Position numbers and translations under genes: made by a program. A stretch of DNA of 24,592 nucleotides from Planctomycetota bacterium (GTDB lineage Bacteria; Planctomycetota; Planctomycetia; Pirellulales; Pirellulaceae): the NCBI GenBank assembly GCA_024277285.1, contig JAJRVM010000086.1, positions 1 to 24,592 of the forward strand. Reading direction: 5' to 3'. Position 1 is the stretch's first letter; every line of letters starts with the position of its first letter. The notes beneath the pieces were generated by a model. The model searched no databases and had not been told where the DNA came from. It worked only from the letters and a program-made list of their open reading frames with translations. Below, one piece after another: positions 7,273-14,712 of the stretch.

Positions 7273-8307
7273 TCACTTGCCGCCGGCAGCGGCTTCTACG
7301 AATGCTTCGATATTTTCGGTTGTCACGCCCGGCGGCATACCGCCACCGCACGAAAGAATGACGCGACGGCGGTCTGTTAATTCGTCCAATACGTCCCGCA
7401 CCGATTGACGCACGTCATCCGGAGTCCCGCGTGCCAAAACATCACGTGGTGGGATATTGCCAAACAATGTCACTTCATCGCCGACCCACTGCCGCATATC
7501 CGTCATGGAGTGTTCGTACGAGAAATTGAACAAGTTGATCCCAATGTCCGCCAAATGCGGCGCGCATATACGTCCTTGCGCGTCGTTGTGAAAAAACCGC
7601 ACGCTCGTTTCGACTGCATCAAAGACACGTTTCAAGTAGGGCTTGGCAAACTCTTGAAAATCCTCGTCGCCCAGGAAGCCAACCAGATCGTCCAGGATCA
7701 GAACTCCGTCGATGCTGGGAATACTAGCCGCTTGGTGCTGAATCCAATCGACTAGAAACGTGGTCACTTTGTCGATCACCGCGTGCGCAAGATCGGGTTC
7801 GACCTTCATGCCGACCAGCAGTTCGGTGTTTCCAGAGAGGAATCCCGCGATATTCAAGGGCCCCCGAGCGACTGCGAAGCGGATTGCGTGCCCCGACTGC
7901 TCGATCTGCGCTTGGCCATGCAAGAGTCGCTTGAGCACAAACGGTGTCAAACCATCTTTGCGCGGGTCAGGAGTTTCCAACGCGGCCAGCTTGCTCAAGT
8001 CGGTTGAGACAGGTTCCGCGAAGGGAAAGTCGTCCTCGTGAAAAACAGCCTTGGCGCCGAAGCTGACCGGCTCGGTGCACATACCGAACTCAGACCAGAA
8101 TCCGGGCAGAAACATCACCTCGGGGAACTGTCGGATCACTTGCAGGTTCGAATCCATCCAACAGGTCTCACTGGCGTAGTAGTCCATGATGGTTCTGCCC
8201 GCCCAACCGGGCAGCCAGGGGCTGTCAATGATCAGTCCCACGGGCAGCGGAGCGACCTCCGCGCCACGAATGACTTCCAGCAACAATTCCCATTGCTCGT
8301 TTGTCAT
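7273..8307 (-). CDS. URO-D/MtaA-type superfamily protein
   Basis: This TIM-barrel protein (344 residues) belongs to the uroporphyrinogen decarboxylase superfamily. That family includes haem-pathway decarboxylases and cobalamin-dependent methyltransferases. Supporting features are an RFFHND stretch where the family has HxxG, the FGNIPP (LFGNI) segment, and the C-terminal GGGMPPGVTTENIEAF. The HxC zinc motif of MtaA/MtbA-type enzymes is not intact (HND), and the Asp-rich N-terminus typical of true HemE is not evident, so neither reaction should be assumed. The ATG at 8305-8307 has GGAG 8 nt upstream; the longer frame to 8361 lacks support. The gene lies between a Gfo/Idh oxidoreductase and the Nramp-like gene, all co-directional, suggesting a small-molecule catabolic or uptake unit. 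Confidence 0.8.
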   Translation of the reverse strand: MTNEQWELLLEVIRGAEVAPLPVGLIIDSPWLPGWAGRTIMDYYASETCWMDSNLQVIRQFPEVMFLPGFWSEFGMCTEPVSFGAKAVFHEDDFPFAEPVSTDLSKLAALETPDPRKDGLTPFVLKRLLHGQAQIEQSGHAIRFAVARGPLNIAGFLSGNTELLVGMKVEPDLAHAVIDKVTTFLVDWIQHQAASIPSIDGVLILDDLVGFLGDEDFQEFAKPYLKRVFDAVETSVRFFHNDAQGRICAPHLADIGINLFNFSYEHSMTDMRQWVGDEVTLFGNIPPRDVLARGTPDDVRQSVRDVLDELTDRRRVILSCGGGMPPGVTTENIEAFVEAAAGGK

Positions 8308-8464
8308 ATTGTCTACTCCAGAATGCGACCGCATTGCTCGCGAGACGGCTGGGCCGCCCACCCACCATGAGCTACCGCTCGCACCGCAATGACCCGCTCC
8401 CGTTGGTCACTGATCGATGCGCAACAGACCGAGCTTGGTGCCGCTAGTAGCACGGAAGGTGCCC

Positions 8465-8481
8465 TCCGCCAAACAGGCGGC
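8465..8481 (-). other. Weak hairpin after the Gfo/Idh gene
   Basis: CCGCC-AAACA-GGCGG (8466-8480) lies 13 bp beyond the stop of the minus-strand oxidoreductase gene, in the 186-bp gap before the URO-D gene. It lacks a T-tract, so it is at best an mRNA-stabilising or attenuating hairpin. Confidence 0.3.
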
Positions 8482-8493
8482 GGACGAATAACG

Positions 8494-9678
8494 TTACGAA
8501 TAGGTCCTTACGTCCACTTCCGCCCCTTTCCGCTCGGCGGAAAGATACGCGCTGTAGATCGTCGAAATCGAATCGGCGGCAAGAAAACTGTCACTTTCCA
8601 CATCGTCGCCGTAAGCGATGGTTCGGTAGAACGCCTCGATTTCTTGCGGATACCCCGTAAACCAGTCCTCGTCGGGCGGCATGTTGGTCCAGCCCTGTTT
8701 TGTTTCTGTCTTCTCAACCGTGTAGATGTCTTTGAAATTCGCTTCCGCCGGATTATAGACTTGCATTGCCGTATTTGGATTGATATTGCAAATCGTGCGG
8801 TGATTGTTCGTCGCAACTTCCAGCCAGTTATGGATCCCGCCGAGAATAATGTCGGAGGCGAATACGGTAGCAATCGTATTGTCTTGAAAAACCACGTGCA
8901 TCATCGAGAAGTCGTCAATATCGTAATAGTCGCGTCGAATGTGCCCTTCGTCGCGAAAGTTAGACATGCGTGTCAGTGCATGAGTACGTGCCGACACGGC
9001 GCGCGGCCGGATTGGATTGCCGTCCCGGGCACGCCCTTCCACGCGTTTCAAATAGAGTGCCGCAGCCAAGGGATGACACCCCTTGCCGATCATCACGCCA
9101 CCACCGGAATGTTTCCAGTAGGCATAGGTGGGGTTATGCGAGCCTGAATGAGCCTCTTCGCCATGGATCCACAAGATCTGGGCGCCGGTCTTTTCAAGTA
9201 CCTCGCGTTCCTTCTGAATCGACGGAGCATAAACCCAGTTTTCGGCGTAAAGGATTCGCCCTTTGCTGTTCTTCTCGGCCTCCAGCATTCGCTCGACACT
9301 CGCCAGACCATGATCCAACGCGTCTTGTTTCGGGAATGTGTCACCATGGAACGCATCGCTGCCGTCACCCAAGTACCCGGTCAGCGGCTTTTCGACAATG
9401 GCAAACTTGTCGCGTTGCAGCGCCGCCACCGCCACTTCCTCGTGCCCGGCAACCAGTACACAACAGTGGATCACGTCGACATCGTCAAGCAACGCGTCAA
9501 GCGATTCATATGCGCGGATCCCTCGCTGCGCCGCGAACTCGGCCGTCTGCCGCGGATCGAGCGCGTAAACTCCCATCACTTCGACATTCGTGCCGTAAAC
9601 GCGGCGCATCGCCTCGAAGTGGAAATTCGCCGAAAACCCGGCACCTACGATGCCAGCTCGTACCGTTTTCTTTGTCAT
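8494..9678 (-). CDS. Gfo/Idh/MocA family oxidoreductase (cytosolic)
   Basis: This NAD(P)-dependent oxidoreductase has 394 residues. The Rossmann motif GIVGAGFSANFH (residues 9-20) is at the N-terminus. The EKP motif (96-98), with the conserved catalytic-region Lys, follows the end of the nucleotide-binding domain. GKGCH (198-202) is in the position of the catalytic His motif. There is no signal peptide, so it should be cytosolic. Family members oxidise sugars, inositols or related hydroxyl compounds; the substrate here is unknown. The ATG at 9676-9678 has only a weak ribosome site. It sits between the HEAT-repeat gene (102-bp gap) and the URO-D family gene (186-bp gap) on the same strand. Confidence 0.88.
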   Translation of the reverse strand: MTKKTVRAGIVGAGFSANFHFEAMRRVYGTNVEVMGVYALDPRQTAEFAAQRGIRAYESLDALLDDVDVIHCCVLVAGHEEVAVAALQRDKFAIVEKPLTGYLGDGSDAFHGDTFPKQDALDHGLASVERMLEAEKNSKGRILYAENWVYAPSIQKEREVLEKTGAQILWIHGEEAHSGSHNPTYAYWKHSGGGVMIGKGCHPLAAALYLKRVEGRARDGNPIRPRAVSARTHALTRMSNFRDEGHIRRDYYDIDDFSMMHVVFQDNTIATVFASDIILGGIHNWLEVATNNHRTICNINPNTAMQVYNPAEANFKDIYTVEKTETKQGWTNMPPDEDWFTGYPQEIEAFYRTIAYGDDVESDSFLAADSISTIYSAYLSAERKGAEVDVRTYS

Positions 9679-9780
9679 TGAACACGCTCAGTTTGCGCCA
9701 GGGTACCGGAACTCCAAGTCGCCCAAGCTATGCCAGTGGAATCGGCAAGTCAAGTCGGCTCCTGAAATGGCGAGTGAAGG

Positions 9781-11742
9781 CTAACCTTGCTTCGCACGTT
9801 TGAGATAACCCCTGGCCCGTTCCATCAGCTTGGCACCGACCTTGGCGTCCAACACTTTCTGCATCGCGTCGGCGACCGGTTTCGGCTCCTCCTCGATCAA
9901 ACGCTGCGAGATCGACAACGCAACCTTGGCCGCCCGGTTCTTGAGATTGGGATTGTCGAGCATCGTGACCGCCAAGCCGAGCGAAGTCGCCGAGGGGTTT
10001 CGCTCCAGTACGGTCAAGACCAACTGGCGTTCGTCGTCACGCTGGGCAACGTCGAGTGCATTCTGGCACATGGCCATCTTGTCCTCGTGCGGAAGCCCAA
10101 ATTGACTGGCAATACGGATATAGCCACGCAGCGCACGGATCTTGTACTTGTTGTTTTCGATCGTCTTGGCAAGTTCAAGCAGAACGGGGCCCACATCCGA
10201 ACCAATCCACGTTCCCAAGATCCGCGTAGCAGCATCTTGCGTGTCGGGACTCGAGTCCTTGGCACAATCAGCCAGGCATTGCAGTGCATCGGGCCCACCC
10301 ATGGCGCCAAGTTGCTCCAGCAGTGTCGTTTTCGCCGCATCCGTTGCGGAAGCCAAGCTGCCGGTCAACTGGCTGGCACAGGCATCGCGGTCCGGCAAAC
10401 GCGCACAAGCGGCTTGCAGCGCGCGTGCTGTGATCGCCTTCTCGTTGTCGTCACGTGCGGCAATGACCCACTTGACGAGTGTCGACAACTCGCCCTGCGG
10501 TGCCGTTTCGCCCAGCGCGTGAATGGCCAATAGCCGCATGTCACTGTCGTTCTCTTGGGCGATTTGCAACAGTTGTGGAACCGCCGACGTGATACGTCGC
10601 TGGGCAATCACGTTCAACGCCAGTTCACGTTCCGCGACGTTCTTCGATTTCAGGCCGTCGACAATGGCCGCATCCGCTTTTGCGCCCGGGATCGCGACCA
10701 AAGCGGCGATGGCTTCTGTCGTGATACGAGGGTCGGGGCTTAACGCGGCTTTCCAAAGTGTAGCGACGGCGGCAACGTCACCGATCTTGCGCAAGCTGCG
10801 GATGGCAGCGAGTCGAGTGCCATTTGATTCCGCACTGGCAGCCTTCACCAGCAGTGGAACCACTGACGAATTTCCGATATCGCCCAAAGCAAGCAATACC
10901 AGAGCCACACTCTTGTCCTGCAACTTGTCGAGGTTTGCGACGATCGCTTGCAATACTTTGGGGTCGTCCGATTCTCGTGCCACTCGCAGAGCAACATTGA
11001 CGGCGTCGAGATCATCCGATGCCAGTTGCTCAACCAGTAGCTCAACTCCCGCAGCTTGCCGTGCGAGTATCGCGCCACGGAGGCCGGCCATGTTGAGATT
11101 ATTCGGTATATCCGCTGCGCGAACCAGGTCGTAGATCGCAACCGCCGCGTCCGTTTGATTCGTCTTCGCCATGTTCTCGGCACAAACAAGGCAGCCGCGC
11201 GCAATACCATATCGCGACGCGTCGCCAGCACTCGTCAGTGCCGTTTGCAATATGTCGGAAGCTTCACCCGTAGCAATCGCGCCAATCGCCGTCGCAGTGG
11301 CTTCGATCACTTTGGGAGAATCGTTCGACAGCAAGTCTTGTAAGGCCTTGAGTGAATCGGCGTTCTTGCGGACACCGATCGAATTGATCACGCCAATCAG
11401 CAGGTCACCCTTGAGTGTCTTAAGCGCTTCACGAAAGAGTTCGTCTACTGCCGGATCGGGGTTGGCTTGCAGGGCATAGCGAGCGTAGTGGGCAAGCTGT
11501 TTGTCGGCCAACATCGGCGCCAGGATGGGAATCACTTTATTGGTGCCGTAAACGGCCAGTTCCTCAAACGCGGCGGCTTTCTCGGCCGTCAAGTTGCCAG
11601 TTTGCACGAGTTTCAAAAGCTGTTCCGTCTTTGCTTGTGACGCCTGCTTCGTTTGCGTCGATTGCGCCAACGCAGCCGTCGCAAACAGCTGCAGGCAAAA
11701 ACCGAACAGAATAACCAGAAGAAGTGTTCTTGTAGCACGCAT
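9781..11742 (-). CDS. Secreted HEAT-repeat protein
   Basis: This 653-residue protein has a Sec signal peptide (hydrophobic residues about 7-22, cleavage probably after AALA at 26). The rest is an alpha-helical solenoid of HEAT/PBS-lyase-type repeats. Recurrent blocks such as LLVKAASAESNGTRLAAIRSL, LWKAALSPDPRITTEAIAAL and LAIHALGETAP show the helix-turn-helix pattern of about 30-37 residues. Such proteins are usually periplasmic scaffolds; no enzymatic domain is visible. The ATG at 11740-11742 has GGAG 8 nt upstream and gives the signal peptide; the frame extending to 11901 is not supported. It lies between two Gfo/Idh genes on the same strand (gaps of 88 and 102 bp), suggesting co-expression. 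Confidence 0.87.
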   Translation of the reverse strand: MRATRTLLLVILFGFCLQLFATAALAQSTQTKQASQAKTEQLLKLVQTGNLTAEKAAAFEELAVYGTNKVIPILAPMLADKQLAHYARYALQANPDPAVDELFREALKTLKGDLLIGVINSIGVRKNADSLKALQDLLSNDSPKVIEATATAIGAIATGEASDILQTALTSAGDASRYGIARGCLVCAENMAKTNQTDAAVAIYDLVRAADIPNNLNMAGLRGAILARQAAGVELLVEQLASDDLDAVNVALRVARESDDPKVLQAIVANLDKLQDKSVALVLLALGDIGNSSVVPLLVKAASAESNGTRLAAIRSLRKIGDVAAVATLWKAALSPDPRITTEAIAALVAIPGAKADAAIVDGLKSKNVAERELALNVIAQRRITSAVPQLLQIAQENDSDMRLLAIHALGETAPQGELSTLVKWVIAARDDNEKAITARALQAACARLPDRDACASQLTGSLASATDAAKTTLLEQLGAMGGPDALQCLADCAKDSSPDTQDAATRILGTWIGSDVGPVLLELAKTIENNKYKIRALRGYIRIASQFGLPHEDKMAMCQNALDVAQRDDERQLVLTVLERNPSATSLGLAVTMLDNPNLKNRAAKVALSISQRLIEEEPKPVADAMQKVLDAKVGAKLMERARGYLKRAKQG

Positions 11743-11785
11743 TACGTCATCTCCACCGGATGGATTATCAATATTTACTTCGCAA

Positions 11786-11817
11786 GGCCAGCGCACAGTA
11801 CGGCCAGCGCACAGCAG
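11786..11817. repeat. Short tandem duplication, 2 x 16 bp
   Basis: GGCCAGCGCACAGTAC (11786-11801) is followed by a copy with two changes (11802-11817). It lies between the Tat-Gfo/Idh stop and the HEAT-protein start. Confidence 0.85.
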
Positions 11818-11830
11818 GGGCCACCGTGGC

Positions 11831-13108
11831 TCACGCGTGCCACGGTTGTCGCAGTGCTCGCGTGCGCATGCGGTTCGCTTCTTCATCGCCGAGGAACGCA
11901 TCCTTCATCGGGTCGAATTTCACGGGTCGCCCCAGCTGCCAGGCAACGTAGGCGGCGTGGCATGCGATATGCGATTGGCAAGCCGTCGCCGCGTCACCGG
12001 CCGGTTTGCGACGCGATTTGACGCAGCGCAGAAATTCCTGAATGTGCGCGGTTGGCGTTGTGCCAACCACCGAGAAGATGCGTTTTTCGGAACGCAGTTT
12101 GGCCGGTGACATTTCAATCCGTCCGCTGTCGCCCGTTTCGACCCATCCTTCGTCTCCCTCGAACCGCACCGAGCAGGTGCCAAGCCCGAGCCAACCTTTC
12201 TCGCGCATCACCAGTTTAACCCCGTTGGCGTAATGAGCGATCACGTCAGACCCATCCGGTTCGTACTCGACCGGAGCCGTGCCGTCTGCCTGATTGGCCC
12301 ACTGGCAAAGGTCTACCGTGTGTGCACCCCATTCCAGGATCCCACCACCATGGAAGTCGAAGTAGCCGCGCCACCGACCGCGAACGTATGCTTCGTTATA
12401 GGGTCGCCATGGAGTGGGGCCGAGCCACCGATCCCAGTTGACTTCTACTTTGGGCGGTGTGTCCTGCGCTTCCAGCCACACCTTGCTCGTGGCGGGGTTG
12501 AGCGTGTTGGCATGCACGGTATGGAGTTTGCCGAGCTTGCCGCTATGGGCCAAGTGAATAGCGAGCATGAAATTGGCGATATTGCGCCGCTGAGTTCCGG
12601 CCTGATAGACTCGGCCGTAGCGCGCGATATTGGTTGCCAGATCGCGACTCTCGGAGATCGTCATGGAGCAAGGTTTCTCGCAGTACATATCCTTCCCAGC
12701 GCGCGCCGTTTCGATCGACGCCTGCGTATGCCAGCGATCTCCCGTCGCGATCAAACACGCATCAATATCATCGCGCGCCAGCAACTCGAACATGTCCCAA
12801 TACATGGCACAGTCCCGGTTGGCGTACTTCGTATCCGCCATTTTCTTGACCGCTTCACGGCGAATCCGGCGGACGTCCGCAATCGCCACGAACTGTACTT
12901 CCGGTTGGCTCAGAAAGATTCCCAAATCGTATCCACCGCGATTCCCAATCCCGATACCTCCCATCACGATCCGTTCACTCGGTGCGACGGCTCCGTTCTT
13001 GCCAAGTGCCGTCGACGGAATAATCTGCGGTGCCATAACCGCCGAACTTGCACCGGCAACGTATTTCAAGAATCGTCGCCGCGAAAAACCAGCGTGTTTG
13101 AGTAACAT
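11831..13108 (-). CDS. Tat-exported Gfo/Idh/MocA family oxidoreductase
   Basis: This oxidoreductase has 425 residues. The N-terminus carries a twin-arginine signal, SRRRFLK (residues 9-15), followed by a hydrophobic stretch, so it should be exported folded with its cofactor bound. The Rossmann motif GIGIGNRG (51-58) and EKP (144-146) follow in the normal order, with GILEWGAHTVD carrying the conserved His. Family members with Tat signals are common in planctomycetes and act on sugars or glycosides; the substrate is unknown. The ATG at 13106-13108 has GGAGG about 10 nt upstream; the upstream frame to 13201 lacks a Tat start. It heads a co-directional minus-strand run of five genes and is divergent from the M48/helicase pair. 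Confidence 0.9.
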   Translation of the reverse strand: MLLKHAGFSRRRFLKYVAGASSAVMAPQIIPSTALGKNGAVAPSERIVMGGIGIGNRGGYDLGIFLSQPEVQFVAIADVRRIRREAVKKMADTKYANRDCAMYWDMFELLARDDIDACLIATGDRWHTQASIETARAGKDMYCEKPCSMTISESRDLATNIARYGRVYQAGTQRRNIANFMLAIHLAHSGKLGKLHTVHANTLNPATSKVWLEAQDTPPKVEVNWDRWLGPTPWRPYNEAYVRGRWRGYFDFHGGGILEWGAHTVDLCQWANQADGTAPVEYEPDGSDVIAHYANGVKLVMREKGWLGLGTCSVRFEGDEGWVETGDSGRIEMSPAKLRSEKRIFSVVGTTPTAHIQEFLRCVKSRRKPAGDAATACQSHIACHAAYVAWQLGRPVKFDPMKDAFLGDEEANRMRTRALRQPWHA

Positions 13109-13476
13109 AGTAGAATGGCCTCCGAGGTTTGGGATCAGCGATGATCGCGTAGCAACACCAGCTCGAAACGTGGAAACACGTTCGGAACCTGTGCAGCTCA
13201 ACGGCCGCTTAACTTACACGTTCTCATTCAGCGGACACGTCGGGCGAATGAAGAAGTCCCAATTGTAGCGAAAAACCGGGCCGTTGTGGACCGCTTGCGA
13301 ACTGGCGCCGACCGATCTTAGGTCCTTTGTCGGCAGGTGGCGCGGTCCTACCGGTTTTGCGTCGCAGGCAGTAGAATGCGAGCGTTGTGCGCATGTCTGG
13401 ATAGTGGCCAGCGGAACGAACGCTCTGGGAGATGCGTTGCCTATGCCGAGGTGGCCATACGCAAGAGGATTCGAAC
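13109..13476. other. Divergent spacer before the M48-helicase pair
   Basis: This 368-bp spacer should contain promoters for both the Tat-Gfo/Idh gene (minus) and the M48-helicase unit (plus). I see no clear repeat, operator palindrome or consensus -35/-10 pair. Confidence 0.5.
13464..13469 (+). promoter_or_regulatory. Ribosome binding site deciding a GTG start
   Basis: AGAGGA stands 7 nt before the GTG at 13477. The ATG at 13432 has GGGAG directly abutting it, with no spacer, so the GTG is preferred for the peptidase gene. Confidence 0.6.
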
Positions 13477-14712
13477 GTGACGGAATCACAGGAACATGGC
13501 GGTTCGCATAGGTTGCTGAGCCCATTGCCATACCACGAGGATATGCGCGAGTATCTTAAGACGCGCGAGCCCGAGGTGTGGGATTGGTACGCTTCAAACA
13601 GCGATCGCGATGAAACGGCGGAAGCGGTTCGTTTCGAACTGCTCAAGTCGACATATCGAGTCGAGCGGGAAGCTCAACCTCAGCTTTACGAAACGGCTGC
13701 AGCCGTTGCCGAGGAATTAGCACTCGATTTGCCGATCACGATCTATCAGGCCCAAAACCCAACCGGTTTGAATGCCTCGCTCGCCTTCCTGCCCGACGAG
13801 GCACACATTGTTCTTCATGGCCCGGTCACAACGAACCTATCCGAGCAGGAGCTCCGAGCTCTTTTGGGGCACGAATTGAGCCATTTGCTATTGTGGCGTG
13901 GCTGGGACGGCGAATTCGGGCAAGTCGATCAGATCCTGGCCGCATTGACTCACGATCGTCGTGCCGACACGGCGCATTTTGCCAGTGCGCGTCTGTTTGC
14001 CCTCTACACCGAAATCTTCTGCGACCGAGGTGCTCTGTTCGTCGTGAAGGACCCGCTCGAGGTAGTTTCGATGCTCGTGAAGATCGAAACCAATTTGGAA
14101 GAAGTCAGTGCGGAAAGCTATCTTCGTCAGGCAGAGGAGATTTTTCGCAAGGGCAAGCCCAAAGCGGATCAGCCGACGCATCCCGAGGCGTTTATCCGTG
14201 CACGGGCGGTCAAGCTCTGGGCCGACGCGGCAGCGGATGCGAATGCGGACATCGCTGCAATGATCGAAGGACATTTGACACTGGAAGAACTGGACCTCTT
14301 GAGCCAGCTCAAAGCGGCATCTCTCACGCGGCGTTTGATTGACACGTTTCTCGCCCCACCATGGCTGCAAACCGATCTGACGCTGGCCCATGCCAGGATG
14401 TTCTTCGATGGTTACGCCCCGCCTCCGGCCGAAGCCACTGACGAAACGCTGCCGGACGACCTGCAATCGAGCGACAAGGCGATGCGTGACTACTATTGTT
14501 TCGTGCTGCTCGACTTCGTTACGGCGGACCGCGATCTGGAGGAATTGCCGTTGGCGGCGGCCCTGGCATTGTGCGAACGACTAGGGCTGAAGAAACGTTT
14601 CGTCGAAATCGCTCGCAAGGAGCTGCGGCTGCGCAAGAAACAGCTTGAAAAGATCGACCAGGAGCGGGACGCGCTCTTGACTAGAGCTGCGAAGGGAGGT
14701 GCAACACGATGA
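13477..14712 (+). CDS. Soluble M48-type zinc metallopeptidase with C-terminal TerB-like helices
   Basis: This putative zinc peptidase has 411 residues. HELSH (residues 132-136) is the HExxH zinc motif, and EIFCD (179-183) supplies the third ligand Glu and conserved Asp of the M48 (ExxxD) family. Unlike HtpX or CAAX proteases it shows no membrane helix, so it is probably cytosolic. The C-terminal region (about 330-400), with LLDFVTADRDLEELPLAAAL, resembles TerB-like helical domains; this is tentative. The GTG start at 13477 is chosen for its AGAGGA site. Its TGA overlaps the helicase ATG (ATGA, 14709-14712), so the two are translationally coupled and probably function together. The target is unknown; it could cleave a partner, an inhibitor or the helicase itself. 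Confidence 0.82.
   Translation: MTESQEHGGSHRLLSPLPYHEDMREYLKTREPEVWDWYASNSDRDETAEAVRFELLKSTYRVEREAQPQLYETAAAVAEELALDLPITIYQAQNPTGLNASLAFLPDEAHIVLHGPVTTNLSEQELRALLGHELSHLLLWRGWDGEFGQVDQILAALTHDRRADTAHFASARLFALYTEIFCDRGALFVVKDPLEVVSMLVKIETNLEEVSAESYLRQAEEIFRKGKPKADQPTHPEAFIRARAVKLWADAAADANADIAAMIEGHLTLEELDLLSQLKAASLTRRLIDTFLAPPWLQTDLTLAHARMFFDGYAPPPAEATDETLPDDLQSSDKAMRDYYCFVLLDFVTADRDLEELPLAAALALCERLGLKKRFVEIARKELRLRKKQLEKIDQERDALLTRAAKGGATR
14694..14700 (+). promoter_or_regulatory. Strong ribosome site inside the end of the M48 gene
   Basis: GGGAGGT lies 8 nt before the helicase ATG at 14709, within the last codons of the peptidase gene. It fixes the start in the ATGA overlap. Confidence 0.75.

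Noticed and set aside
7273..8307. Naming the URO-D family gene hemE
   Set aside because: The superfamily fold is clear, but HemE-specific N-terminal motifs are not evident and the neighbours are not haem genes.
8389..9147. 252-residue plus-strand open frame opposite the cytosolic Gfo/Idh gene
   Set aside because: It overlaps the oxidoreductase almost entirely and has no family motifs.
12233..13105. 290-residue open frame antisense to the Tat-Gfo/Idh gene
   Set aside because: It overlaps a well-supported gene on the other strand and shows no domain signature.
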